Shown here: positions 16,869 to 25,793 of the stretch, piece by piece
Layout: every line of letters starts with the position of its first letter
Numbering within the stretch: the stretch's first letter is position 1
DNA from: Terriglobales bacterium
Lineage (GTDB): Bacteria > Acidobacteriota > Terriglobia > Terriglobales > Acidobacteriaceae
DNA length: 64,000 bases
NCBI GenBank assembly: GCA_035651995.1
Contig: DASRER010000021.1
Coordinates: 1 to 64,000 of the forward strand
Direction of reading: 5' to 3'
Program-made: the position numbers and the translations under genes
The notes under the pieces: generated by a model
Database searches by the model: none
What the model saw: the letters and a program-made list of their open reading frames with translations, nothing else
Told to the model about the DNA's origin: nothing

Positions 16869-17597
16869 TCAGTACGTCAATATGCCCGGCAGGTGAGCCG
16901 GAACAGCCCTACATACGCCAACAGGTGGCGGCTCTACAGGCACGGTAAACCGCATTCTCGTGTGCATCTGCGTGTTCAGGAGGGGAGCGCTTACCTCCCC
17001 AAATAGCCACACCAAATCTACCCAAGGGACATTGTCCAGTACCGATAAAAAAGGGTTGCTGGTAGGCTGGCCCGGCGCATCTAGATTTCGGCATCGCTCG
17101 TGTATCTCACCATTCGCGGCGATGTGAACCACGCCAGTGCAGGGGCTAATCACCTCAAAAACACATGTATTTGGGGGAGATATTTGCTGCACGGGGTTCT
17201 CATACCAAATCGAATCGACCCCGGATCTTACGGAAAAAACAGGATTTGCAAAAAACGACGCCGTGCCGCAGCTAAAGCTGGCCTCGTTGAAAAAGTCAAT
17301 CGACCCTTGCCCATCCTCGTTCGTGGCACTTAGCGCGACTACGGCTTCCGCGCAGCAGGAACCAGCAGCTGATGCTGACTGCGAGCTTCCGCTCGGCAAG
17401 TGAACCGTTACGTCCGCATATGACCAGTAGCTTGGACAGGAAGTATCTGCCTGCGTGTAGTTACTCGCGATGGCGTTGCCGTTTCCGTCAACCCACATAT
17501 CCGAGTACGCATACATCGGGCAGCCCTGCCCCTGGGCGCCTGTTGGCAGCAGCGCTACCGAAAGCAACAACACTGCAGCGGAACAGATTGTTTTCAT
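16869..17597 (-). CDS. Secreted Cys-containing protein, unknown
   Basis: I use the ATG at 17597, which has GAGAGG upstream and gives a clear signal peptide (MKTICSAAVLLLSVALLP, cleavage likely after the Gln/Gly-rich segment near residue 23). The mature part of about 220 residues is rich in Ser, Asn and aromatic residues and contains several Cys, including an adjacent pair (GSCCAEA), fitting an exported, disulfide-bonded beta protein. It follows the EF-hand secreted protein gene by 20 bases, so the two are likely one operon. No family is recognised. Confidence 0.65.
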   Translation of the reverse strand: MKTICSAAVLLLSVALLPTGAQGQGCPMYAYSDMWVDGNGNAIASNYTQADTSCPSYWSYADVTVHLPSGSSQSASAAGSCCAEAVVALSATNEDGQGSIDFFNEASFSCGTASFFANPVFSVRSGVDSIWYENPVQQISPPNTCVFEVISPCTGVVHIAANGEIHERCRNLDAPGQPTSNPFLSVLDNVPWVDLVWLFGEVSAPLLNTQMHTRMRFTVPVEPPPVGVCRAVPAHLPGILTY

Positions 17598-17617
17598 AAA
17601 TATATTCCTCTCCCGCC

Positions 17618-18772
17618 TCAATTACTGGGCAACGCAGGGATGACTTTGATCTTTGACTTCATTGCAGCCACGTAGGTATCAAGTCGCTGCAACCCTTCCG
17701 TGGTTAGCTTGTTCCGCAATGCTGCGGCCCTGTCCTTGATTCTGCGGTCGCGCTCGGCCGAACGGTCGCGTCCTTGCACGAACAGCGACGCCTTGAGTGT
17801 TGCGTCGGTGATCGCTCGCGCCGATCTGTGCAGGTCGGTGATCTGCCGGTCGAGCGGCGTGACTTCGGCGAGGAACGCCGTGAGTTCGGCTTCAAGTTTC
17901 TGACTGTCATTGGAGTCCAGCCCAACGGCTTTGCGGACCAGACCGCACTTCTTCTTTTGTAAGGGCGTGGCATCGTCGGCGCAGGCGGCGACGCGCAGGA
18001 AGATGCCGCGGACGACATCGTCGGGAATCTGCTCGGGGTGCTCGGAGCCGAGAATCGTGCCAGGAGGGTCGCCGGCGGGCGCGCCGTTTCCGCGGGGGCG
18101 CGGGGCGGTAGCCAGGAAGACGTCCACGGCCCAACGGGCCACATCGCTCTGCCCCGGCCCGTTCACCTTGGAGCGGAAGCGGTACTCGTTGCCGTACTGG
18201 TCTGTGCGGCGCGACTCTTTGTAGTCGAGAGCAATGGAGTTCACGCCGTGCGAGGCCAGCGTGAACAGCTCTTCCGGCTCCGAGACGCCATTGTGGTTTG
18301 CGTCCACCCAGAGGCGCAGCGAGTTGAAGATGGAGTCGGCGGCGCTGATCATGCCGTCGCCGTCGCCGCCGTTGGCGGCTTTATCGAACTCGGCAAGCGC
18401 GATGAAGCCGTTGGGATTCGGTGAGGCGGGCTGCGCGGTGAAGTTGCCGAAGAGCTCTGCGCCGTTGTCAATGCGACCGTTCCCGTCGCGGTCGAGGACG
18501 AGGAAGGCGGTGCGCGAGCCGACACTGGTCCAGGCGAGGCGGACCGGTTTGCCGTTGGCCTGGATGTCGAAGAGGACGCCTTCGGCGGGCCCGGTGAGGT
18601 CGAAGCCGGTGCCGGCCAGGTCAATGAGGATTGGGGACGGGTGTCCGGGTGGGCATTCCGGACCGCCCGGATAGCCGCAGTCGCAAGCCATCTGCGCATT
18701 AGCTGGAACACATACCGCTACAAGGAGAATGCCAAAGAAGGCGGTAAGGCGGGGGCTGAATTGCAGGAACAT
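17618..18772 (-). CDS. Secreted EF-hand-type calcium-binding protein
   Basis: A 384-residue exported protein; the start at 18772 has GGGAG upstream and gives a signal peptide ending near VPANAQ. After ILIDLAGTGFDLT there are two calcium-binding EF-hand-like loops: LDRDGNGRIDNGAELFG and WVDANHNGVSEPEEL, with a third likely loop GGDGDGMISAADSIF between them. This arrangement is known from large secreted calcium-binding and hemolysin-type proteins. The C-terminal half is a charged, helical region of no known fold. It is followed by another secreted-protein gene. Confidence 0.75.
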   Translation of the reverse strand: MFLQFSPRLTAFFGILLVAVCVPANAQMACDCGYPGGPECPPGHPSPILIDLAGTGFDLTGPAEGVLFDIQANGKPVRLAWTSVGSRTAFLVLDRDGNGRIDNGAELFGNFTAQPASPNPNGFIALAEFDKAANGGDGDGMISAADSIFNSLRLWVDANHNGVSEPEELFTLASHGVNSIALDYKESRRTDQYGNEYRFRSKVNGPGQSDVARWAVDVFLATAPRPRGNGAPAGDPPGTILGSEHPEQIPDDVVRGIFLRVAACADDATPLQKKKCGLVRKAVGLDSNDSQKLEAELTAFLAEVTPLDRQITDLHRSARAITDATLKASLFVQGRDRSAERDRRIKDRAAALRNKLTTEGLQRLDTYVAAMKSKIKVIPALPSN

Positions 18773-18836
18773 GACGGCTCCCATCGGCGGGTATTCAGAA
18801 CCAGCGGGGAAGCTACTCTGGTCGCGGGGGGGTGAT

Positions 18837-19100
18837 TCAGCGCGACTGTTCGCTGACCACCAGGGGGGCGCCCTTCGCCAGGTAGCCCTTGCGCTGGAAC
18901 CAGTCTTCCATTGCGGTCTTGAGGTGATCGAGAGGGACGCGGCGTCCGACCTGCATGACGCCGTCGGAGACCGGCAGGGTGTCGTCGAAGACGGGGTCGT
19001 TGGTGAAGTTGCGCATGGCGAAGCTGTCGAGCCACTTCAGCGGCGCGGGGTGGCGGCGGCCGCCGGCTTCGTACTCGATGCGGAGGGTGCGGGAGAACAT
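18837..19100 (-). CDS. Conserved-looking small protein, unknown
   Basis: An 87-residue soluble protein with no signal peptide or transmembrane segment. It has a compact alpha/beta-like composition (TLRIEYEAGG near the start, DHLKTAMEDWFQRKGYL in the second half). The gene is flanked by non-coding spacers, and the upstream ribosome binding site is weak. No family is recognised; codon use resembles its neighbours, which supports a real gene. Confidence 0.5.
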   Translation of the reverse strand: MFSRTLRIEYEAGGRRHPAPLKWLDSFAMRNFTNDPVFDDTLPVSDGVMQVGRRVPLDHLKTAMEDWFQRKGYLAKGAPLVVSEQSR

Positions 19101-19104
19101 AGTG

Positions 19105-19182
19105 GCGAGTGGATAGGGGCTAGTGGCTAGCGAAACCGGCGGTGCGAACCCGTTCTACTAGCCACCAGCCACTGGCCACTGA
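19105..19182. repeat. Intergenic inverted word repeat (CTAGTGGC type)
   Basis: AGTGGCGAGTGG and GGCTAGTGGCTAG on the left are answered by CTAGCCACCAGCCACTGG on the right, an imperfect hairpin around a 30-base loop. It lies between pckA and the small gene downstream, where a terminator would be expected. Confidence 0.55.
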
Positions 19183-20769
19183 TCACTTCTTCGCCTTCGG
19201 CCCGGCGTTGCGCACCGCTTCCGGCGCTTCGAAGCGTTTGAAATTCTCTTCAAAGCGGGCGGAGAGCTCGGCGGCCTTCCGGTCGTAGGCGGCCTTGTCG
19301 GACCAGGCGTTGCGCGGGTTCAGCAGCTGCGCCGGCACTTCGGGCAGGGCCTTGGGAATGCTGAAGCCAAACGAAGACTCGGTTTCGAATTCGACCTTCG
19401 CCAGCCGCCCATCCACGGCGGCGCGGACCATGGCGCGGGTGTAAGGCAGGTCCATGCGCTTGCCCACGCCCGGGGGGCCGCCCTGCCATCCGGTGTTCAC
19501 CAGCCAGCATTGCGCGCTGTGCTGCTTGAGGCGGCGGCCGAGCATTTCGGCGTAGACCTTGGGGGCGAGCGGCAGGAAGGGCGCGCCGAAGCAGGTGGAG
19601 AAGGTGGCCTGCGGCTCTTTGACGCCGGCTTCGGTGCCGGCGACCTTGGCGGTATAGCCGGAGAGGAACTGGTACATGGCCTGCTCGTTCGCCAGGCGCG
19701 CAATCGGCGGCAGCACGCCGAAGGCGTCGGCGGTGAGAAACACCACGTTCTTCGGATGTCCGCCGACGCCGGGGATCACGGCGTTGTCGATGAAGTCGAC
19801 CGGGTAGGCGGCGCGGGTGTTTTCGGTAATGCTCTGGTCGTCGTAGTTGGGGACGTGGGTTTCCGGATCAATCACCACGTTTTCCAGCACGCAGCCGAAG
19901 CGGAGGGCGTTCCAGATCTGCGGCTCTTTTTCGCGCGAGAGGTTGATGCACTTGGCGTAGCAGCCGCCTTCGAAGTTGAAAATGCCGGCCGGTCCCCAGC
20001 CGTGCTCGTCGTCGCCAATGAGGCGGCGCATCGGATCGGCGGAAAGCGTAGTCTTGCCGGTGCCCGAGAGCCCGAAGAAGAGCGCGGTGACGCCGTCGGC
20101 GCCGACGTTGGCCGAGCAGTGCATGGGGAAGACGTCCTGCGGCGGCAGCAGGAAGTTCATCACGCTGAAGATGGACTTCTTCATCTCGCCGGCATAGCGC
20201 GTGCCGCCGATGAGCACTACGTGGCGGGTGAAGTCGGTGATGATGAAGGCTTCGGTGCGGGTGCCGTCGCGCGCGGGGTCGGCCTGGAAGCCGGGGGCGG
20301 CGATGACGGTGAACTCCGGCCGGTGGAGCTGCAGTTCAGCTGGGCTGGGGCGAACGAACAGTTGCCGCGCGAACAGATTGTGCCAGGCGTACTCGTTGAC
20401 CACGCGGATGGGCAGGCAGTGGGTATCGTCGGCGCCGGCGCGCAGGTCCTGGACGAAGAGCTCGCGGCCGCGAAGGTAATCGAGCACGCGGCCGAGCAGG
20501 GCATCGAATTTCTCCGATTCGAAGGGCTGGTTGACGGCGCCCCAGGCCACCTTATCGGCGGTGATGGCGTCGTTGACCGTGAATTTGTCTTTGGGGGTGC
20601 GGCCGGTGTGCTTGCCGGTGTAGGCCACCAGCGCCCCGTTGCTGGCGAGCCGGCCCTCGCCGCGGCGCAGGGCGTGCTCCACCAGGGGGCCTTCGCACAG
20701 GTTGCGATGTACGCCTTGGCGGCCCAACAGCTCGTGGAGCTCGCTCCTGACGTCGGTTTGTGTAGCCAT
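19183..20769 (-). CDS. pckA: Phosphoenolpyruvate carboxykinase (ATP)
   Basis: A 528-residue gluconeogenic enzyme that converts oxaloacetate and ATP to phosphoenolpyruvate, ADP and CO2. The ATP-dependent family is shown by the kinase-1a loop [11 protein letters not shown] near residue 238, the [14 protein letters not shown] segment near 50-63, and the metal/oxaloacetate-binding [14 protein letters not shown] near 195-208. Length is typical. A GGAGAG ribosome binding site precedes the ATG. It appears to be a single-gene unit. Confidence 0.97.
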   Translation of the reverse strand: MATQTDVRSELHELLGRQGVHRNLCEGPLVEHALRRGEGRLASNGALVAYTGKHTGRTPKDKFTVNDAITADKVAWGAVNQPFESEKFDALLGRVLDYLRGRELFVQDLRAGADDTHCLPIRVVNEYAWHNLFARQLFVRPSPAELQLHRPEFTVIAAPGFQADPARDGTRTEAFIITDFTRHVVLIGGTRYAGEMKKSIFSVMNFLLPPQDVFPMHCSANVGADGVTALFFGLSGTGKTTLSADPMRRLIGDDEHGWGPAGIFNFEGGCYAKCINLSREKEPQIWNALRFGCVLENVVIDPETHVPNYDDQSITENTRAAYPVDFIDNAVIPGVGGHPKNVVFLTADAFGVLPPIARLANEQAMYQFLSGYTAKVAGTEAGVKEPQATFSTCFGAPFLPLAPKVYAEMLGRRLKQHSAQCWLVNTGWQGGPPGVGKRMDLPYTRAMVRAAVDGRLAKVEFETESSFGFSIPKALPEVPAQLLNPRNAWSDKAAYDRKAAELSARFEENFKRFEAPEAVRNAGPKAKK

Positions 20770-20975
20770 ACGCCGCTCTCCTGGACCGCAAACCTTCTAT
20801 TTTGCCCCACAAAAGACCGGCTTCCAAGCGGTATGCAGGGAAGCGTGCCTGGCGGGGTACAACGTGGGCGCTGCTAACGGTAGCAGAAAAGCGGCCACGC
20901 GGGGCTGCATTGTTGGTGACACCGGTCGCCGTTGGCAGTGTCCGGTAAGGCATTGACGGAACGGAGAATGGCCGC

Positions 20976-21359
20976 TTATCCGACTTCGCGGAAGGGGGTG
21001 AGGGGCTGCTCGGGCACGCTGCCGGCGCCGGCGAGCACGGCGTGCAGGTGTTCGAGTGTTTCCGCAGTGGTGAGCACGTACATCTCGCGGCCGCCGTCGA
21101 GTCCCGATTCGATGGCGTACTTCAGGTAGTGGCCGGCGATCTGGATGGCCAGCGGATCGGTGATCACTTTGCCGGTCTGCTGCTTGTACTCCACCCAGGC
21201 GGGATGCGGCAGCGAGATCCAGACCGGGCGATCACCGGCGACAAACTTGATGTCGACCGCGTCGGCGTGGCGCGTGGCGATGGCCACGACGAGGGCCTGG
21301 TATTGGCAGTGGATGTCCTGCTTCGTCCAGCGGTCGCTGGCGTGGAAATCTTCGTACAT
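20976..21359 (-). CDS. Conserved-type hypothetical protein
   Basis: A 127-residue soluble protein with a central beta-rich part (AVDIKFVAGDRPVWISLPH) followed by helices with ITDPLAIQIAGHYLKYAIESG. No known domain is recognised and there is no signal peptide. A TATATT-like -10 element lies upstream of the start. It is alone, between pckA and pgeF, on the minus strand. Confidence 0.7.
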   Translation of the reverse strand: MYEDFHASDRWTKQDIHCQYQALVVAIATRHADAVDIKFVAGDRPVWISLPHPAWVEYKQQTGKVITDPLAIQIAGHYLKYAIESGLDGGREMYVLTTAETLEHLHAVLAGAGSVPEQPLTPFREVG

Positions 21360-21395
21360 GCGAACAGAAATATAGCAGAGGGCAGCGAAAGGGTG

Positions 21396-21450
21396 CTCCT
21401 GGCTGTTAGCTCCCGGCTGCGGCCAAAAGCTGAAAGTTAGAGCTGAGAGC
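21396..21450. repeat. Intergenic word repeat (GGCTGTTAGCTC / GAGCTAAC type)
   Basis: GGCTGTTAGCTCCCGGCTGC is followed by AAAGCTGAAAGTTAGAGCTG, partly inverted copies of one word. It resembles the tract at 7650 and belongs to the dispersed word-repeat class. Confidence 0.4.
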
Positions 21451-21510
21451 GGGTGTTTTCGCTGGCCACTCGCTGCTCTTCACTTTTCACTGCATTTACA
21501 ATCGGAGCGG

Positions 21511-22404
21511 ATGCCCACCACAACCAAGGCCACGGAAACCCAGCCCGCAATCCTGCTTGCAGAAAACTTCTCCGGCATTCCCTGGCTCGTTCACGGGTTC
21601 AGCACGCGCCGGCCGCCTTCGCCGGGCGGTCAGCACGAAAAACGCGGGGCCGATTTCAATCTCGGGCTGATTGAGGGAGCCAACAAGGCCGGCGTCGAGC
21701 GGAACCGGCGGCTGTTTTTGCGCGCGCTCATTGGCGGGCGGCCGGCAAGGCCGTGGACGCTTGTCACGGCGCGACAAGCGCATTCCGACGTGGCGCACCA
21801 CATTCGGCGCACGCCTGCGCGCCCGCTCGCGCTCACCGGCGACGGCCTGATCACGAAGGCGCCGGGGCTGCTGCTGGCCATCAAGACCGCCGATTGTCTG
21901 CCCGTGCTGATCGTGGACGTGAAGCACAAGGCCGTGGGCGCGTTTCATGCCGGATGGCGCGGCACTGCCGCGCGCGTAGTCGAGAAAGGCGTAGGCGCCA
22001 TGCGCCGCGCCTTCGGCAGCCGCGCCCCGGACCTGCGCGCCGCGATTGGTCCGGGGATCCACGTGTGCTGCTATGAGGTGGGCGAAGAGGTGCGAGAAAA
22101 GTTCGAATCGCAGTTTGCCTACGCCGCGGAGCTGTTCCGGGAAAACTTCGAAGTCGATCCGGTGCGGCAGAAGTATCCCATGCTGTTCATGAACCAGCGC
22201 GCGCCGGGACACGCCGAGGTGAGCCGCCAGATCCATCTTGACCTGGTGGAGGCCAACCGGCGGCAGCTGCTGCACGCCGGGCTCGCGGCTGAGAACATCA
22301 GCGCGTCGCCGCTGTGCACCGCCTGCCGGACGGACCTGCTGTTTTCGCACCGCCGCGAGCACGGGCGCGCGGGAAGGATGATGGCCGCAATTGGCATCCG
22401 TTAA
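21511..22404 (+). CDS. pgeF: Purine nucleoside phosphorylase / YfiH-type copper oxidoreductase
   Basis: A 297-residue member of the YfiH/LACC1 family (polyphenol oxidase annotation; biochemically purine nucleoside phosphorylase and adenosine deaminase activities). Zinc-binding residues lie in ARQAHSDV near residue 90, in TADCLPVLI near 130 with AFHAGWRGTA near 150, and in GPGIHVCCYEVG near 188. Length slightly exceeds the usual 240-280 because of an N-terminal extension. It ends at a bidirectional terminator shared with the convergent TonB-like gene. Confidence 0.9.
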   Translation: MPTTTKATETQPAILLAENFSGIPWLVHGFSTRRPPSPGGQHEKRGADFNLGLIEGANKAGVERNRRLFLRALIGGRPARPWTLVTARQAHSDVAHHIRRTPARPLALTGDGLITKAPGLLLAIKTADCLPVLIVDVKHKAVGAFHAGWRGTAARVVEKGVGAMRRAFGSRAPDLRAAIGPGIHVCCYEVGEEVREKFESQFAYAAELFRENFEVDPVRQKYPMLFMNQRAPGHAEVSRQIHLDLVEANRRQLLHAGLAAENISASPLCTACRTDLLFSHRREHGRAGRMMAAIGIR

Positions 22405-22463
22405 GTCAAAACGAACCTTCAACGCAGAGCGCGCGGAGATCGCAGGGTAACGCAAAATACGAA

Positions 22464-22485
22464 AAGCCCGGCTCATGCCGGGCTT
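22464..22485. terminator. Bidirectional intrinsic terminator
   Basis: AAGCCCGGC (22464-22472) and GCCGGGCTT (22477-22485) form a perfect 9-bp stem with a 4-base loop. On the minus strand it is followed by a short T-rich stretch. It sits between the convergent pgeF and TonB-like genes. Confidence 0.8.
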
Positions 22486-22523
22486 CGTGATTTCACTCGG
22501 GACTCGGTACTGAGTACCCGGTA

Positions 22524-23423
22524 CTAATAAAGTCTGAAGTTCACTTCCACGTTGATCTGCACGGCTACGGGCTGGCCGTCCTTGCGGGCGGGCTCGAACT
22601 TCCAGGTCTTCACGGCTTCGATGGCCTTTTCGTCGAGTCCCAGACCGAGCGAGCGCTGCACGCGCACGTCGTGCACGCGGCCGTCAGGTCCCACCACGCA
22701 CCACAACACGACGACGCCCTGGTATTTCGACTTGCGGGCTTCCTCCGAATACTCCGGGTCGGGCTGGTAGATGACGCGCGGTGCGCTCACGCCGCCACCC
22801 ACGCGATACGGACCGCCGCCAATGCCGCCGCCCCATCCGGGGCCGACGCCGGGCCCGCGTCCGGAGCCCACGCCGCCGCCCGAGCCTGAGCCAATGCCGC
22901 CGCCCGACCCGGTGCCGTTGGAGGGCGTCAGGACGCTGGAGAGCGGATCGCCCACGTTGGGCAACTGCGCCAGCTTCACTTCCGGCGGGCCGACCACGGT
23001 GGGCTCCATGGGAAGCTTGGGATCAGGATTGCGCAAAACCACCGCCGGAGGCGTGAACTGTTCGCGCGCGAACTTGGGCGCGGCGCCCTTGCTGGCTTCG
23101 AGCTTGTCGCGATCGCCGCCCCCGCCACCGCCGCCGGCTTCGGTCTTGGAAGGCGGCAGGACGTAGGGGCTGATGTCGGTCACCAGGCTTACCACCTGCT
23201 TCACTTGCTGCGGGTGCGAAACGACGATCATGCCGGAGAGCAGGATGGCCGCCAGTCCGACCATGTGAAGTCCGAACGAGTAGGCAAAAGTACGGCGCTG
23301 CACCGCATAAACGCCGTATCCTGCGCCAAACAGGGTGGGCAGGATGTCAGGAGGCGGCGGTGGAGCCGCGGCGCGCTTCGGCGCGGGCTTGACCGGTGCT
23401 GGTTTCGTACCCGGAGACGCCAT
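22524..23423 (-). CDS. TonB-family energy-transducing protein with Gly-rich linker
   Basis: A 299-residue protein from the ATG at 23423. A Pro/Ala/Lys-rich cytoplasmic start is followed by one transmembrane segment (SFGLHMVGLAAILLSGMIVV), a periplasmic linker, and a C-terminal TonB domain with YPDPEYSE-like entry (YQPDPEYSEEARKSKYQG) and the closing VNFRLY. TonB proteins couple proton motive force to outer-membrane receptors. The linker is unusual: besides Pro residues it has a long Gly/Ser run near residues 165-205. No ExbB/ExbD gene is adjacent. Confidence 0.88.
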   Translation of the reverse strand: MASPGTKPAPVKPAPKRAAAPPPPPDILPTLFGAGYGVYAVQRRTFAYSFGLHMVGLAAILLSGMIVVSHPQQVKQVVSLVTDISPYVLPPSKTEAGGGGGGGDRDKLEASKGAAPKFAREQFTPPAVVLRNPDPKLPMEPTVVGPPEVKLAQLPNVGDPLSSVLTPSNGTGSGGGIGSGSGGGVGSGRGPGVGPGWGGGIGGGPYRVGGGVSAPRVIYQPDPEYSEEARKSKYQGVVVLWCVVGPDGRVHDVRVQRSLGLGLDEKAIEAVKTWKFEPARKDGQPVAVQINVEVNFRLY

Positions 23424-23709
23424 GGGGAATGCCTCAGTATAGCCGGGAAAGCAGCCGCTTTCCAGAGCTACAGCCACCAAAAACACGTGCGCAATCAGTT
23501 GTTAGACGCGGGCCGGGAACAAAGGTTCCTGGGACGGCGGCCATTCGCAACCAGCAATTGGCATTTGGCCGTGGAGGGTTGTGTCAACGGGCGCGGCGGT
23601 GGAGATTCCCCTGATCGGTGCAAACTGCGCCGGCGATCGCCCTTCGCTTCGCTCAGGATGACACTCAGCGGACATATCGCCGGCCAGATGCTAACGGCTG
23701 ATTGCCGCC

Positions 23710-24786
23710 TTACTTGAACATGGCGGCGAACAGGCCGCGCACCCTGGCGAAAAAGCCTTTTTTTACTGGAGCAGCCGTAGCCTGCGCTGCGACCGTCGGC
23801 GGCGGGGAAACGGTGGGGCTGATCTGCAAGGCGCGGCCGATGTCGTCGAGGCGCACGCGCGCGATGGTGATCGGCGGTGGATCGGGGGCGGCGGCGCTGA
23901 ACACGAACGGCGCGTCCACCTGGACGTGGAGCGCACCGGCGCGCTGAGGCGGCAGCGGCGCGGTGGGTTCCTGTGTGGCGGCGACTGTCGCGGGCGAAGA
24001 GGCAGGCGCGAGCAGCGCGGGCGGCGTCGTCATCGGCAGCGGCAAACTGGCGGAGGGGGCAGTCTGCGGCGGCTCGTCTCTGGGGCGAATGGAAACCTCG
24101 TGCCAGCGCCCATCGTCGGGCGTTCTGGTCGCCGCGGCCGGCTGGCCCTGGTGGAGGGCATCGTTCTGCGCGCGCTTCACGCCGGGCAGCGCGGGGCAGC
24201 CGCAGTCGGGCGGGACATCGAGCGAAATCTCAGCCACGTGCCCGTGCTGGAACACGACCTGGTCGCCGGGGCGCACCTGGTAGGTGCCGTCGCCCATCAT
24301 CTCGGTCACGATCACTGAGGCCGCGTTCGCGGGCAGCGAGCGTACGCAGGCGTTGCCGCGCGCGTCAGCGCTGACGGCGAGATGGAATGTACCCGGGCCG
24401 ACCAGCAGCATGCGGAAGTCGGGCGTCTGGATGGTGTCGGCGTGGGCGGCGAGCTGGTAGTGCAGTTCGACCGCGCCGGTGCCCATGCCGAGCGAGAGCT
24501 CGCGCCCGCTGGGCGACGCGCCCACGGTCACGCTCGTACCCGGGCAGACGCGCACCTCGCCGCCACGCGCCAGGCGGAGCGTGGCCGCCCCCGCGCCCGC
24601 CGAGACGGTGGAGCCGGCAAGCACGCGCGTGCCGCCGCCGGTCAGCACCACCGAGCCGCGCACGGCGGCGTCGGCGGCGAAAACGTCTCCCACCGGCGCC
24701 TGCGCATACCCGCCGCCGGCGCCCGCCAGGCACACACCGGCCAGGGCTATCAGTCTCTTCAGAGAAGAACAGCAGAACGGAGCCAC
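23710..24786 (-). CDS. Secreted FecR-like protein with Pro-rich tail
   Basis: A 358-residue exported protein with a signal peptide (about residues 10-28) and a beta-rich N-terminal domain in which GSVVLTGGGTRVLAGSTVSAG and the GGEVRVCPGTSVTV segment resemble the FecR-like domain of bacterial surface proteins. A second conserved-looking stretch contains four Cys (PDCGCPAL and others). The rest is Pro/Ala-rich and probably unstructured, ending in a basic helix, KKGFFARVRGLFAAMFK. The start is a GTG. Its partner is unknown; no sigma factor is adjacent. Confidence 0.6.
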   Translation of the reverse strand: MAPFCCSSLKRLIALAGVCLAGAGGGYAQAPVGDVFAADAAVRGSVVLTGGGTRVLAGSTVSAGAGAATLRLARGGEVRVCPGTSVTVGASPSGRELSLGMGTGAVELHYQLAAHADTIQTPDFRMLLVGPGTFHLAVSADARGNACVRSLPANAASVIVTEMMGDGTYQVRPGDQVVFQHGHVAEISLDVPPDCGCPALPGVKRAQNDALHQGQPAAATRTPDDGRWHEVSIRPRDEPPQTAPSASLPLPMTTPPALLAPASSPATVAATQEPTAPLPPQRAGALHVQVDAPFVFSAAAPDPPPITIARVRLDDIGRALQISPTVSPPPTVAAQATAAPVKKGFFARVRGLFAAMFK

Positions 24787-24799
24787 AGCCCGACAATTA

Positions 24800-25010
24800 T
24801 CCGATGCGCAACGAAAAGCTTCAACGAGAAGCCTTCAACGCAGAGGACGCGGAACCGAAGACCTTCAACGCAGAGGGCGCGGAGGTCGCAGTGGCGTTCA
24901 TTCCGGAGGCCCTGCCGCATTGTCGGCTCGCATTGTGATGGATGCGGACCGCGGCGCGGCGCTGAAATGGGAATCCTCCGCGCTCTCCGCGTCCTCCGGA
25001 GGCCTTTGCT
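24800..25010. repeat. Intergenic inverted word repeat (AACGCAGAGGACGCGGA type)
   Basis: Tandem copies of CTTCAACGCAGAGGACGCGGA on the left are answered about 130 bases later by TCCGCGCTCTCCGCGTCC. Related single copies lie at 22419 and 25458. It fills the space between the FecR-like and PilZ genes. Confidence 0.55.
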
Positions 25011-25340
25011 TTACTGTTCGGCGAGAAATTCGTACTGCTCGATGATCGCCGCGATGCCCACTTTGCCATCGGGCGAGGCGGGGTCCACGCGCACCACGCG
25101 GCCCTTGCAGCGCACGCGGATGCTTTCGGTCAGCGTGATCTCGGGCGGAAGCGTGAGGGTGAATTCCAGGCGCGAGCCCTCTTCGATGTTGCTGTCCAGG
25201 TAGAAGAAAACGCCGCGCGCGCTGACGTCTTTGGTCTGGGCAGCAACTTCACCGGCATTCTGGTCGGCGAACCGCACCGTGACCGGTAACCGGAGCGCGA
25301 AGCGTCGTGTCCCGCGCTGGTCGTGTTGCGCTTGAATCAT
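25011..25340 (-). CDS. PilZ-domain protein
   Basis: A 109-residue single-domain PilZ protein. The RxxxR-type start (RGTRRFALR) and the DVSARGVFF motif, matching (D/N)xSxxG, are the c-di-GMP-binding signatures. It probably binds c-di-GMP and acts on motility, pili or polymer secretion, but no effector gene is adjacent. A GGAGG ribosome binding site precedes the ATG. Confidence 0.9.
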   Translation of the reverse strand: MIQAQHDQRGTRRFALRLPVTVRFADQNAGEVAAQTKDVSARGVFFYLDSNIEEGSRLEFTLTLPPEITLTESIRVRCKGRVVRVDPASPDGKVGIAAIIEQYEFLAEQ

Positions 25341-25793
25341 GCCGCCTCCGATGGCTGGGCGTTAACTCGGCGCTAAGCGTCTCAGGATAAATCCGTCCCG
25401 GTTACAGTCAAGCGTCAAAGTGGGCTGCAGTGCTTTCGGTGCAAACAGGGGCAAGGCTTGCAACGCAGAGGACGCAGCTTCATGCAGCCGGGAAAAATCA
25501 CTTCGTACCGGCCCGCGCGCGCCGTGCGCGTTCCGGCGCCTCGCATCAATGACATTGTCTGGAGCGTCGCGGAATCACTGCCCGTACGGCCGTGCGCCTG
25601 GCCAGGTTTTGTCGGCGCCACTGAGCAGTTCTGGACGCATCTGCATCCGCGTACGAGATCTGTCACGCACGCCGGAACAGCCGCCGCGAGCTGGAGAAGA
25701 TTGCCCCGTCAGCCGCGGAGTCCCGCGCTTCCGCTTGACATCGCAAGGAGAAGAGCCTGGCGTCAGGCAGGGCTTCCAGTCCGGCCATGGAAT
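25341..25793. other. Intergenic stretch without a supported gene
   Basis: About 450 bases between the PilZ and nrdJ genes. Several frames are open but none has a recognisable domain or a good ribosome binding site. A copy of the AACGCAGAGGACGCAG word is near 25458. Confidence 0.5.

Noticed and set aside
19510-20877. Long plus-strand frame (455 codons) antisense to pckA
   Set aside because: It mirrors the codon structure of pckA and has no domain; such antisense frames are common in high-GC genes.
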